NCBI GenBank assembly: GCA_011009095.1
Contig: VTPC01090596.1
Span: forward strand, 184,187 to 248,186
DNA: 64,000 nucleotides
Direction: 5' to 3'
Origin: Ignelater luminosus
Lineage: Eukaryota > Arthropoda > Insecta > Coleoptera > Elateridae
Shown here in pieces: positions 23,398 through 36,040 of this stretch. Under the pieces are notes generated by a model. The model saw nothing but the letters and a program-made list of their open reading frames with translations, was not told where the DNA came from and did not search any database. The translations under genes and the position numbers were made by a program. Numbering within the stretch: position 1 is the stretch's first letter; each line of letters begins with the position of its first letter.

Positions 23398-26300
23398 CAT
23401 CTATCGGAATTAAGATGTGAAACGTCTGCAGGTTCGAACCACCTTAACAAAAGTAGGTAAGTACAATAAATAAGTGAGAGCCGGGAGTTTGACATTGGCA
23501 TTGATATTTGAAAACTTTACGTCATAGACGTAATGATAATAAATTGTTTGACTTCGTAAAGTATTTCTTTATTTTTTTACACACCCATATGTAACAAAAC
23601 TAATAGTTATTTACGTACCAAGGGAGGAAAGTAATTTGTTGCAGTGGAGACGTGTAATATTACTTATTCCCGTGAGACGTACATTTTCTCGCCTTTAAAC
23701 TAAATTCGTTTTCGTTTGGAACAGGGACGTAATGATTCATTACAGCCCCTGGAACGTTATAAGAGCGGGAAAAGTCCTTTGTACAAGCCCAGTCAGGGAC
23801 AGAGGATAGGGGTGGGAGCGGCAAAGTCAGTTTTGCACACGGGTGTTCAGGCGGCTAGCGGCGGGCCTGCTTATGGAATGGGAAGATGCTTGTTTGTTGC
23901 CTTCCACAAAAAACTTCAGAACGTTGTTAAAGATCCTATCAGGCTTCAACTCCAGTTTTAATCTACACGAAGAGATTGAATCTTTTTCAAACTTATTGGT
24001 TTTAATTCTATTGTATTATATCTTCGTTGCTTTTTGCTACTGACTTTAATCATGTAGGTACTATTAAAATTCTCTTTTTTTAGTATTTCATTCTGTTGTA
24101 AATTTTAATGAAATAACATGAAGTAGAGAAGTCATCTATGTAGTAGTATTTATTAAACGAATTCTCCATTTTCTTTAATGTCATCTTGCTAAAGATAAAA
24201 GTGTTCTGTAACTTCATTCCTTTAAAACTATTATGGCACATAACTGTACCATATAGATTAGGTTATAATGACGTGATATTTGCATTAATTATGCAGTCTC
24301 TTAATATGTCTGTTAACTGAAAGCAGTGTTGTACTGTTAGATCCTCAGCTTGTTTACATCTGTATCTGTTGTACCAATATGCTCCTAATCAATGAAACGA
24401 CAACTGCTGCAGTGGAATCAATCGGATTGTATTACACAAAAAACGTGTATTATATCTGTGTAGGTCTTGTATTCCGTTAATAACATTCAAATAGAACGAT
24501 ACTTCATCATTTCTCCTAATATCAACTTATTTGTTATCATCATCCAACGGTATCTAAAATTTATTTACGTATAACAAGCTTATTTTTGCAGATGTCGTAA
24601 ACATAATTTAAACTTTTTATATTAACTTCGTAAACAAGCAAAAAGCTTCTCAAATAAATTTAAGAGAAGAAAGTTTCAAATAATTTTTAGCTTACTCATA
24701 TTGGAATGTCAGTGCTGACGACAGTAAGAAGGTAAAGTTCATTTTATCTTTGGCTCACTGGGTCAACACATCACACATCAAGAAGAGTTTATTGTTGATC
24801 TGTCTACCGAATGGGCGCAGTAAAATCACCGTTTCGTTAATGTAAACATAAAGCACGTTTCACCTTGAACTTATTCTATTGTTAACACTGATGAAGATAT
24901 AACAGAAAATGACGGTCTTTGACACACCTTTCCATCATTCACACTAATGTTTAAAATAACTAAACTGCGTATATTTTGAGAAGAACATATTTTGCGATAT
25001 TAAAAACGAAATGAGCTAAATATTTAATGAGAAAATCTACTAAATTGAATTTTGTACTGTAATTTTGAACGAAATAATGCTGTGTGTATTATTGAAATAA
25101 TATGCGCTTTTATAACAGTGTTTATGTTTTTCATTACTTAGCAATATTAAATGAAAACCGCAGAATTACATTACATAAGTTAATGGAGTTTTTCTTTTAA
25201 TGACTGTACATTAACGGTTAACTGTAATCTTTTTTGTTAATTCCCTCGTTACCTATTTTTTCAATTTACCATTCAATTAGCATCTGTTGGACTATTTGCT
25301 CTTTACAAAAAAAATGACATAATTTACTATTTTCATTGAGCTGTTAATTGCTAGTAACGGCTGATGGAATTTCGTGATAGTAGGGCAACACAAAAAAATC
25401 ATTTCAGTATTAAACTAAATAAAGCAATGTATGGAAAATTCGAAAGCCAAACTTAATACATTATAGCAGTTGCTAATGCAGTAGTGCTTAATAAAACAAG
25501 CACATTGCAATTAGGTCGTTATTAAAGTTTGAATACTAACTCTTTTGTTTTATTTTTAATTAAGTTTGGGTTGCAAATTCTATTAATGCCGATAATAGTG
25601 TGCAATATAGTTTTTGCTCCCTGTATAAATACAGGCGATTTTGATGCGATTTCAAATATTTCCAAATAGAACCTTAGTTGTTTCCCATCATCTGCCATCC
25701 AGTTAGTCCTTACAGTTGGCATATTTGGGTAAAACTTAATTCCCATCCCCGTCGTGCTTCCACCTACGTTTATCAATACTTTTGCACCACTGTCTTGTGC
25801 TGTCACCTAAGAATCATTACATTTCTGTTGCACGCCCCGTATGCCATTCTCAATCATTGGTAAAATCTAACGGTAGTGCTTTATTCTGAGTATCTACGGT
25901 AAGGCTTGAAATTCTGGTGCAACTAACTGATCTTCCATATGTTTTGTTATATGTGCAGAGAACCTACAGTAAAGTCACTCCTCTGTGGCTGCAGAGCTAA
26001 GGACCAAAACATATAGTGAATTTCTCATATTTGTTGTGCTACATATGCCAGTAGCGTAACTTAAGGAAATGGCTACAAGGTTCACGGTCATCAATGCTGT
26101 TTCCAGTACCTCGTCAGCGACTGCTACTCTTCTTTAACCAGTCTGTAAGGTTTCTCTGCAAAATCAAAACATGCTGTGAGTACCTAAACTTACCTTCATT
26201 GATATGGTTAGTGATGGATGGCCGTTGATAAAGTAACTTTCTAGAGAACTAGATTTAAAAACTAGTCGAGTTTCACCGCTAAACAAAAACTTAGTGACCT

Positions 26301-26404
26301 TGTTAGAAATTTGAATCTTCTGTAAATACAGTTAGGGTTATTGGATTCAGATTGCAAAGATGAAGTTCTTAAAATGTTTATCTCTCTCTTCTGCACATTA
26401 GACT

Positions 26405-26790
26405 TAAGCAGATCAAGATTTTTGTAAACGTTCTGGATATAGAGAGCTTTTGCATGTTTTAGACAACAACAAGTTTCCCAAACTGAGTAAAGATAAAGTC
26501 AAAGTTTTTATTGGTTCACAAATATGAGAACTTAAGCAAAATTCAAACTGCCGAAGCACTTTAATTGATAGTGAAGAAACAGCTTGGAATGTTTTTAGAT
26601 CCGTGCGCACTAATGTCTTAGGAATCACAAAGCTGACAACCAAAGAAATGTAGTTCAGATGATAAAGCATTTCCAAGTTATGAAGTGCAAGATGTTAATT
26701 AAGCTACATTCTGAGTACGAGAAAACTTATCTGTCGAAGTCTTTCCTTGTTGGGGCAAATTTGTTTGATTTAAAGGCATCTGATTTTGTT
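26405..26790 (+). pseudogene. Decayed fragment of a repetitive, uncharacterised insect protein family
   Basis: Broken plus-strand frames contain segments such as LLHVLDNNKFPKLSKDKVKV and ETAWNVFRSVRTNVLG. These resemble a block (KFP-LS-KLK, then AW-FK-VV-NFLGN) found in a large family of uncharacterised proteins that is multi-copy in many invertebrate genomes and behaves like a transposon passenger or domesticated repeat. The fragment is clearly not functional. I cannot say which element class it came from, and recognition is from memory of the motif order only. Confidence 0.3.
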
Positions 26791-29700
26791 CAGGTTTTGT
26801 CGTCATCGAAATGACTCTTTAGTAGTTTTTTCTTTTTGCAAACGATTGTCTGACTGATTAGTGTTATAGGCGCCTGTGAGTTTTTACTGTGAGATTTCTG
26901 GCTTCCTCGAGCTACTGTACTGGCAGTTATTACAGTTGCGGGTGTCTTGTAGTCTTTAGACGTAAAGCAGTGATTTCTTTTGTCAGTATATTATCAACGA
27001 TGGCATCGGATGATAACGGCGAATGTATGGATTTAGCGTAGAAGATGCTTAGTTTGTTAGTACTGGCAAATACATTTTGCTCTTTTCACGACCACACCAC
27101 CATACCCTTTAGCAGAGTTGTGCAGCTTTTGCTTCCGTTATCAAACAGTAAAATCACAGAAATAGTGCCATTCGAGACTTTGGTGAACCTTAAACTTTTG
27201 GTAAGCGGAACTGCTAGGAGAGCAAGGACAGCGTAGCATCCAGCAAAACTAGTTTAGCTCTTGGACATGTGGGCAGCATAGACTTTGCACTACAGGCTGA
27301 ACATCCATTGAAATGGGAAAATAATGACATGTAGCCAAACATAATCCCATCTGGTAGCAAAATGCGATAGAAACTCGAAGAAACCACAACTGACGTCTTC
27401 ACACTTCCATGTTTCTCATTTCATTGCTACAAGTGAATGAATATCTTCCCATTGCTCGTTCTGCATTTTTCAATGAAGAATTGTCAAAAAGATTGTAACC
27501 AAGCAACATTGGAAAGGCGAAACATATCAGTAATTTTGTTCGGTAAAAATAGTATAATTTCCATAACAAAGCAGTTTTTTGATGTGTTATTATTGAGGTT
27601 CCTTGACAACTATTCCAAATAAAAGCACGCTTCTTGGTGATACACAATGTTATTGGAAATCACAACGGAAAAACAGTTTTGAGATTAAGAACTACCCTAA
27701 GTAAATAAATAATGTGATCCACATCAAAAGGTACTGGTTCTTACTAATCCTAACTAGAAAACTAAAAGAAGGCGAGTAGCATGAAGTTTCTCGTTTTCTA
27801 AATTATATTTTATAAAAAAAATCATTTGCACCAACAAGTAAGCTTCTGCCTTCATGGGCTTTGTGAATCTAGTTCTCTTTGTTATATGTATAACTGAGGC
27901 ATCCTAGTTACTAAATTGCACGCATCTTGAATTAGGTTGTATAGTTTCACAAAAGAGAACAACAACCCCACCACCAAAAAATTTCAAAAGCTCGATTTCT
28001 ATAGTTTTTAAAGCGATTAGATAATTTTTAGTTTCAATACTCTGTTTAACACTAAACTTATCATTTGAAATGTCTGTGAATTTAAATTAAAAACAGCTGA
28101 AATCGCACTAGGTAACTATTTCGTAAATCTCCAAAAGGTATCATATTTCTTAATAAAAACGTTTCTGTTTGTGCACGATATGCTATTCAAATACAAAATT
28201 TATTCAGGTAATCCTGTAATATTTACAAACATCTTTTAATATATGCTTTTTGCTTTGAATTCAACACCAAAACTTAATGCTTCTTTTATGTTTGAAATAC
28301 GGATATGAATTTTGAACAAACCATAAAACGAAACAAGGGTTGAAGAAAATGCAATACCCTTTTTCAACTTATCACGTTTGTCATCGATCCAAAGAAAAAT
28401 TGCAGACAGGGTTTTCGTGACTTGGATACAGTAACATGGTTTAGAAGCTGTTCGTATAACGAGAGGACGGAAATTCAACTACTTTAAAAAAGCCTTGTAA
28501 TGGTTGAACAATGAAGAATATTGCAAGTACAGAAACTTTCTGTTTTGTCATTTTTCAAAGACAAACCACTTGTACAATAAATTTTAATGTAACAATTATT
28601 TAAAAATTTGAAGCTGTAAAGTGAAATATAACTGTAATTCCTGAGTTATTTTTTCTTTATAACAACATGTAGAATTGCCTTAAAGCAATAATAATGAAAG
28701 ACAAGGCGAAGACTGCGCCGCCGTCTGCCTGTATATAACTGGAAAAAAAGCAGATTGGGAGTTTATGATCTAGAACTAAAATTTCTTCCATGGAAAATGA
28801 AACACAAATTGAATTCAGAAGTTATCTTAAAATAAAGTTGAAATATAGCAAGTTTCAGATAGAGAGAACATGAAAATTCTAAGCTAATTTAAATAACGAC
28901 ATCAAGAAGAATAACTAGTAGTACCCTTAACAAACTTTAATAAAGAGACTGATGCAAGTTATTTATTTCATGTTATAACTCAAAACTATTATTTTGATTT
29001 TATTTAGATAAATTGTAAACTGTCTTCCACTAAGGCTAGTTTTCATAAAACATATTCACACAAAGTAACAAGACCAAACAGCAAAATATATTAAGATAAA
29101 ACACAAACTCACAAAGAACATTGAGAGAAAAACAAAAGAGAAGTAAATTTTACACTCATTGTAAAAGCCTCAATTACGCCCAAATCTAGCTTTGGATGCC
29201 CCTAGTCGATTTCTAAACGTATTTTAAACAAATATACTGGCTTAGTTAGGTTTTTGATTTTTTCAATTATGAATAAAAAGTTGAAAGTTGTAAATCTGCA
29301 TTAAATAATAATTTATAGCAGTATCGATTGTCTTCTATGCCACTGTGATCAAGATAGACATATTTATGACTATTTCAACTATAAACATGTCGACCCAAAT
29401 TGAGAAACAGTACTTCTACTCGTACTACAATAATTCTTATGGTTTTACAACCACCATAAATGACCTGTCTATTGGAAAAACACGATTGTTGGTATCTCTA
29501 CTAGGAATTTAAAAAACTGCTGAAAAGGTGAACACATTGTCGCTACAACAGTGAAGCCATAAATGTTATAAATTTCCAGATTTGAAGATTCATAGTTAGG
29601 TCTGGCAAAATTGGTTGTAGCCGTTGATTACTCTCTTTTTTGCCATTTTGATATATTTTGAAGAAATTTAGCGCCATCTATTGATTGGCGATTTTTGGAA

Positions 29701-29889
29701 TAGTAAATTAGCAGCTTTTGCTTCTAAATCCAAAAGCGGTAATCTAGAAAAGTTCAAGTAGCTATAGGTAAAATACCTAGCTAAACCACGGTATACAAAG
29801 ATTATTAACGTTAACTCTGATATAATCAAATGAAGTTGAATTTGAACAGAACACTTTTCGGTACTTCAATTATATATAATAGTACAACT
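26791..29889. other. Intronic stretch, no gene supported
   Basis: Moderate open frames on both strands around 27045-27650 lack any family resemblance. An ATG in a GC-richer context at about 27001 (ATGGCATCGGATGATAACGG) is followed after 12 codons by a stop. A TATATAAC box preceded by a GC-rich patch lies at 28710-28740 but has no gene after it. Confidence 0.4.
29671..29683 (-). promoter_or_regulatory. CTCF-like motif
   Basis: The plus strand reads GCGCCATCTATTG; its complement CAATAGATGGCGC fits the AGATGGCGC core of the CTCF motif. It shares 11 bases with the site at 23385. Function is inferred only. Confidence 0.3.
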
Positions 29890-32260
29890 GTGGTTGCCGA
29901 TTTCAGCATTTCAGTCTCTACCTCTTCTATCTCTCAAATCCTCCTCTTTTAAGCTTCTACTTGTATTGCCACTTCTATTTTTTTTGTCCAGGTCGTTGGT
30001 GGTCTTCCCCTTTTTCTTCCTTTCTGTGGAATGTACATTGTGGCTCTCTTTGGTCATCGTCCGTCTTCCATTCTCATCACGTGACTATAGCACTGTAACT
30101 AGCTTCCTTGTATTCCTTCTGATATCGTGTGTGTAATTCCTATACGATTTCTTATTCCTTCATTTCTTATTATTTCTATTCTTGATATTCAAATGATCGT
30201 CTAAGGTAGTCCATTTCAGCAACCACGATTGTATTTCCTTCTCTCTTCGTCATTGTCCAAAATTCTACACTAGATGTGGAAATCGATTTTACTATGACCT
30301 TTATTTTGGTGAACCAAAGTAATGAATTTAGGATTCAAATGCATTTTTCTCTCTGTGTTACTTTGTTTTGCACATCTATTTTACTCCTACTGTCTTCTGT
30401 TATAATGCTTCCAAGGTATTTATGTATATTGTTTGTATCCCTTGATGATTGCATTTTCAAGTATTAGGTCAGATGTATTTCCTCCAATTTTCAAATATTT
30501 TGTTTTGCTGGTGTTTATAGCAAGCCCCCATTTAGAGTGCTCTTCACTTAGTTTTTGCATTATATAATTTATGTTGTATTTATCAGCTGCAACTATAACC
30601 TTTTCATCCGCAAACAACAAAGTATTCAAACATTCTTCTCCAAATTATTTATCCATATTTTTACATTTCCGTCTTCAGTATTTTAGTGTTTCTTGAACAT
30701 AAATTTTAAATAGTACAGGGGATAGACAAACACCATCCTAGTTTCAGGCCTTTACTTATTTTAAATGAGTTTGAAATTCCGTTTTCAGTTTTTACACAGC
30801 TCACTGCATTGTTGTATAATTTATATACCGCCCGTATACATAACGGATGTAATCCAGACTCTTCGAGTATATCAAACATTTTCTTTAGTGGAGAAACTCC
30901 CACAAAAACACTAAATGCGTATCTCTTCTTCTTTCTACAAGCTTTTGTTATCAAGACATGACCTGCCCGTGCGAAAGCCGTTTCGTTCTTCAAAATCTTG
31001 TATTTCACTTTCGATCCTTTTCTTCAGTATTCTGCCGTACAACCTTCCCAAGAAACTGATACCTCTATAGTTAGAACACTCTTTCGTATTTCCATTTTTA
31101 CGTATTCAGCTTATATGTATACGATTTATTTTAATTTTCTGAATACTAAACAGATATGCAATCAGTTCTCTCCAGGCTCTGTAGCTTTTCCAGTGGCGGA
31201 TTTACACATTTGCCGCCAGTGGGCTATTCAAATTTTGCCGCCCCTACCGACCTTTATAATTCGATACCCTAGTTCACAATCATATGAATTACAATTTTAC
31301 AATACAAATATTAATCTTTTTAATTTCTGTAAGACATAAAAAAAAATGTTGGCCCCAAATTTGCCGCCGTAGGCTCCAGCCTACTCAGCCTGCTGGTAAA
31401 TCCGCCACTGAGCTTTTCCATTCTTAATCTGTTTTAACGTTTCTGTTAATTCCAATACCATAATTATATGATTGTCATGCCTTTCTGCATTATTCCTCCT
31501 TACTTTTTTAATTTCGTCTCAGCTATATTCTAATCTATCTTCTGTCAAAAATTTCTTGTAATATCCCTCCCATTTATTCATACTAATATGTAAGTGAAAT
31601 ATATCTTCTGAAACTTTTTAGCGTTTTTCAGGCCTGTGACACTCTTGTTCCCCCCATAAGCCTGTTCAGTTCTTGACACTCAGCCTCCCATACTTGGTTT
31701 TAAGTCTTTTCTATATATCTTTTAACTCTCTGTTCCATTTAGCACATACTTTTCTATCTTCAGGGTCATTTAACTGAAGCTATGCTTGATATGCTTTTTT
31801 TCTCAATAACTTACTCTTCTATTTTATCTGACCCCCATTCGGGCTTTTCTCTTATTTGATTTTCATTCTTTCCCAGTGTCTGATTAGCCACTTCATGCAT
31901 ATTCTTGTTAATTATTTCCTATAATTGTTTAGCGTTCAGTTCTTGGTATCTATATTTCTGATCTTCTGAGCTAACCTTATTTTATGTAAGAATTTTGTCG
32001 ATTCCTATTTGAAACTTTCCAAGTTGTATTTTATGCTTTCTATGATTGTTCCTTCGGCATTCTGTTGTCTAGGTTGATCTTTTCTAAATGTCACTATTAC
32101 TATTGCTTTAACCATTTGGTGGTTACGTTCACATTCAGGTCCTCTAAATACCCTCACGTCTGTGGTTTTCAACTTAGAATTGTTCCGCTGAATGAAATTA
32201 TCAATTATCAATTTTAAATTTTTGGTCGGCTTCGTCCAAGTAAGTTTGTGTATATTTTTA
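29890..32260 (-). mobile_element. Decayed LINE (non-LTR retrotransposon), endonuclease to 3' end
   Basis: Read on the minus strand, the order is the end of an AP-type endonuclease (HKLTWTKPTK near 32240, then TTDVRVFRGPECERNHQMV at about 32165-32100), a Lys-rich linker, and reverse transcriptase pieces. Those pieces are VSPLKKMFDILEESGLHPL near 30900, ISNSFKISKGLKLGWCLS near 30740, and LLFADEKVIVAADKYN, the FADD-box region, at about 30620-30575. A C-terminal part with a GRRKRGRPPT-like segment follows at about 30000. Several frame changes and stops break it and the second Asp of the FADD box is Glu. A 220-bp hAT MITE is inserted at 31191-31410. The 3' end is near 29890. I am not confident of the clade. 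Confidence 0.75.
31191..31410. mobile_element. hAT-type MITE, 220 bp, nested in a LINE
   Basis: The ends are CAGTGGCGGATTTAC and its exact inverse complement GTAAATCCGCCACTG, a perfect 15-bp terminal inverted repeat. The element is flanked on both sides by the identical 8-bp AGCTTTTC (31183-31190 and 31411-31418). A CAGTGGCGG start together with an 8-bp target duplication is typical of the hAT superfamily. It has no coding capacity and subterminal TTTGCCGCC motifs near both ends. The intact duplication shows it inserted after the LINE and fairly recently. Confidence 0.93.
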
Positions 32261-35200
32261 TGAGGAAAATGACTATTAACAATTTACAGTGAGTGTGTTA
32301 ATTATCCTCATCTGAATTTTGTAAGAGTTAATTGTTACCAGGTTAAAACGTGATGGTTTAATTTTATTAATTGAGTATTATTGTGGATATTTTAGGTACA
32401 AAATCAGTCTTCTCATTAAAGGGTTTTGGCACTCATGGAATTTATTCATTACAAAAACCTCAAGTTTACATGTCAGTTATCTGGGCTCAGGTCAAACACT
32501 TTCTTCGGTGACCGGTTAATGCAGAGGACAACACTTAGTTTAATTAGAACGCACTCAGATCTAAAAGTAAAAGATTTTACCAGTTAATCGATAGAAATCG
32601 TTGTTTGTCCTCTATAGTATAACTAACCAAAAACAATTTTCACATTAGAAAGGAAGGCGTTAGCGGATTCCAAATTTGATCGAGAAAAATCTTTAGAGTG
32701 AGAACGAGAAGAGCTAGGAGGACGCGATTTGGCATGCGTACTTATGTACTTCTCTACACAATGATCTATGGGTACCTTTTGTTGAAAGAGTCAATTAATT
32801 CTGTTATTACTGATGTTGGCTTACAAGAGCATCTTGGTGGTTCTATTCATTGAGAAATCTGATACTTACTAGTACAGACATTCAAGCAACAACTTCCAAA
32901 ATTATATTTTTGCCAAAATAGCAAATAACAATATTGATTTACACCAAGCAGAAAAATTTATTGATAACAAAAGCATCATAGTCAACTGTGTTGCTACAAT
33001 TACCTTATAACGTCTACTGCTAGAATCTCAAAATTAAAGAAATCTGAAAAGGATTTTGCCTGATGAGGCATCTGCAGGAGAATATTTTGCTCAAAGTAAC
33101 TTACCTTTAGTGCAGATCTTAATTTCTCCGCATTTAATCTTTCTCAAGACGAAACAAATTGTACACTGCATTCTAGAATGTTAAAAAATCTACTACTGCA
33201 TTCTCGAAGAATTTTGAATTGGTTAGGCAACTCAACATTTTCCAGAGTATTCCGCGAGTAAGTGAAGCTTCCTCGTTTGCGCATTATAATATTTATACAG
33301 TGTGTCCCAATGAAAAAGTGTCTATTCACCTTCACGCTCGTCTACCTACTATCCCAACATAAAATGTTTTAAATTTTATCTATCTCTGTGCAACCATTGA
33401 AAATTATTGAAAATGAAATAAAAAAATGAAAAACGTCACTCTTAACTTTTAAAGACCTGCGATAGCAAGAAATTTTAATAAAGCGATTGTTCAAAATGAC
33501 CTGTATTTACCAGAGCTTTGTTATGTTTCTTTTTCCAATTGAAAAACAAAGAAAAAACAAAATTTGAGTTTCAAGATTGGTCTATTAAAAATGAAAATTT
33601 TGGTGAAAGTGTTAAGAGGATTAATAATGGACAAGTTCCATTTTCAATTCAGATTATAAAAAAAAAGCTTCAAAAAATGCTGTGCAAATTTTCGTTGAGG
33701 ATTTGAAAGTTGTCTTGTATTAGATAATAATTTATAATCTTTGCATTAATTTCTCATTATAAAACTTCAACACTGAATATCTGGTAGAAAATAATGTTAC
33801 AGATACCGCTACTACTGCGGTACCACAAACATAAAATTTGATGGTGGTATTCAGGATATAATCGCTATATTTTCTCAATACCGTTTTCTATTAAATGATC
33901 GAATCTTCAAGATAAAAGCACATTACTTTTTACGGCTAATGATATAAAATAAGTATTATTTTTCTTTTGCATATTAATTGTAATTTATTATTTAGGTTAC
34001 AGAAAAAGAAAAATATATTCCATCTGTTTAAAAACTATTAAAATCGAAAATTATTAAGACAATAAAGGTTAAGATGTAACGGTGACCGACATAAAAGAAA
34101 AGCAAAATTTATTTCACAGTTTTTTAATGCAGTTACAACATTTATAGCTTTTACAGCTGAAAATTTATAGAAAGCAGTATGCATATATTTACGTACGCAA
34201 TCCCATATAAGAATATTCTTTTTTAATATAAATCTTATCATAACGCATCAGGTTGTCAAACAACACATCGTTTATTCCAAATAAGTGGAAATTACTCTTG
34301 AGATAATGCATATGTATGCATACACTGACCAAAGGCTACTTCAGTCATACTTCCACTGGGCCAAGGTAACGGGATTCCTGACGTCATAAGAAGAGCGAGA
34401 GAGACAGTCAGCTGTTTAATAAGGAATGTATGCACCGTTACATAACAAGCTCTTCGGCCTTTAGTATTTAGTACATGTGTAACTTATTTTGGTGTGACAC
34501 AAAAATTGTTCGCTTTTAGAATTAAAATACTTGTTTATATCGTTTTAACCACAACATTATCGTACGTGAAGGTCAAATACACGCGAAAATACAAAGAACC
34601 TAATAATTATACCTACTATGTTTTTTCTTAACCCAAGGACTAGAGTGTTCGTTCTTCCTTAATGATTGTTCATCAGTCATCAAGCCTGGAGCTACACAGA
34701 TGATATTAAGGAAATGTTTAGCTATCTCGCATTATTCAAATTTGAATAACAGCTTCGGTATATTAACCAGCTTAACTACCCATCCGAGAAAGCTGTCATT
34801 AAGTGCATTTTAAAACAATTTAAAAATTGCATCCTCTCGCACGAATAGATGAGATGGAATATGGGAAATTCTTTTTCTTTATGATCTATTTAAAAAACAA
34901 TTCGTGGAAGTTATTATTTTATTTTTCTGAAACAATAAACCAGCATTCTAGTAACAATTTATTTCTTTTTCATAGTAATATTCTACTATTCTGAATTGTA
35001 AAAGCCTTTGTATTTTTGTAACTGCTTGTTTTGATAGCACGTAGCTAAGAAAAACAATGGATACTAATCTTTTATTAAAAAAAGACATTTTACCTTAACC
35101 TTATTATACGGTTGATATTCAGGTAAAATTTAAACTTGGCAAATGGCAATATTTAGAGTAACATTGCTTCTATAGGTAACCAGACGAATATAGCAAGCTC

Positions 35201-36040
35201 TTGGAATACAGTCTATTTTTATTATTTAATCTGGATATTTAAGAATATCCATAATATTCCGTTGACATTTGATATTTAGGTCACGCCTTGCGGAATGTTT
35301 ATATTTTCTTGGTCCTGTGAAGCCGAAGAATCAAATTTAATACATTATTATCGTGGTTGATGTTTTGAAGCAACTCAATTGCTTCATTAGTCATTTGATC
35401 TAGCATATCAGTCATTTCTTATGGGAATTTCCAGTTCTTGGGGTAAATTTTTGGACGTAAAAATGAATCAGAAATGTGAAATAAAATCTCAATCATTTTC
35501 TCTTTGTACAATATTTGCTTTGCCATACGGAGAACATTTTCTCTATCATGCATGGCAATTATTAAAATTATGTTCAAATTTGTATTTCAGATAGATGGTA
35601 GACGTCACAAAAATTTGTTTGTCTTAAATTAATAAATAAGCTGATGCTACTTCCAATTGAAATCTGAAGTGCATCTCTGTTTTCTCACGTAAGTTATGTA
35701 TTTGTTTGGGACGTCCCACATATAACATACAAATTATACATGTAAATATAGTTCAAGTTAACAAATCATTTTTATTTGCACAAACTCATAAAATACAACT
35801 AACGGAAAGATTTTTACAGTAAGGCCTCAAATTGTCATTTTGGCATATTTATGTACAGAATCTCGGGTGTAAGTACTTAATTGAAAGCATCAGAGCTTCA
35901 ATGCAAAACTTTCTGTTAAAATCCCATGATACATTATTAGAGACGTAGTGGAAAAAATTATTGATCCTGTTACTTTTCTTATCAACTCTTCTTTCAGTGA
36001 AAAATAACTTTCCCAAAATCTAAATCGTGTGGAATAACTA
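32261..36040. other. Intronic stretch with one orphan transposon end and a regulatory-like patch
   Basis: No gene seen. At 33297 the sequence ACAGTGTGTCCCAATGAAAA matches the outer end of the foldback element at 59857 over the first 14 bases and may be a solo end of a related MITE. No inverted partner was found nearby. A CRE palindrome patch at 34379 is listed separately. Confidence 0.4.
34379..34430. promoter_or_regulatory. CRE palindrome next to GAGA-like repeat and E-box
   Basis: TGACGTCA, the full palindromic site for CREB/ATF-type bZIP factors, lies at 34379-34386. It is followed within 25 bases by AGAGCGAGAGAGACAG (GAGA-factor-like) and CAGCTG (E-box) at 34408-34413. The cluster sits inside the 37-kb first intron, where enhancers would be expected. 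No start site is evident. Confidence 0.3.

Larger units (their letters stand above)
21481..25500. other. Intronic stretch with CpG-richer patch
   Basis: No firm gene. At 22180-22270 an A-box-like TGGTCTAGTGG and a B-box-like GGTTCGG element hint at another decayed tRNA-derived repeat. A patch at about 23700-23910 is clearly richer in G and C than its surroundings and holds an ATG-less open frame of 81 codons (23716-23961). It could be a promoter, a non-coding first exon or a relic. A small membrane-like frame at 22627-22905 is listed separately. Confidence 0.4.

Noticed and set aside
25522-25806. 94-codon minus-strand frame (AKVLINVGGSTTGMGIKFYP)
   Set aside because: Protein-like in places, but no ATG context, splice sites, family or neighbours support it. 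Left as chance or relic.
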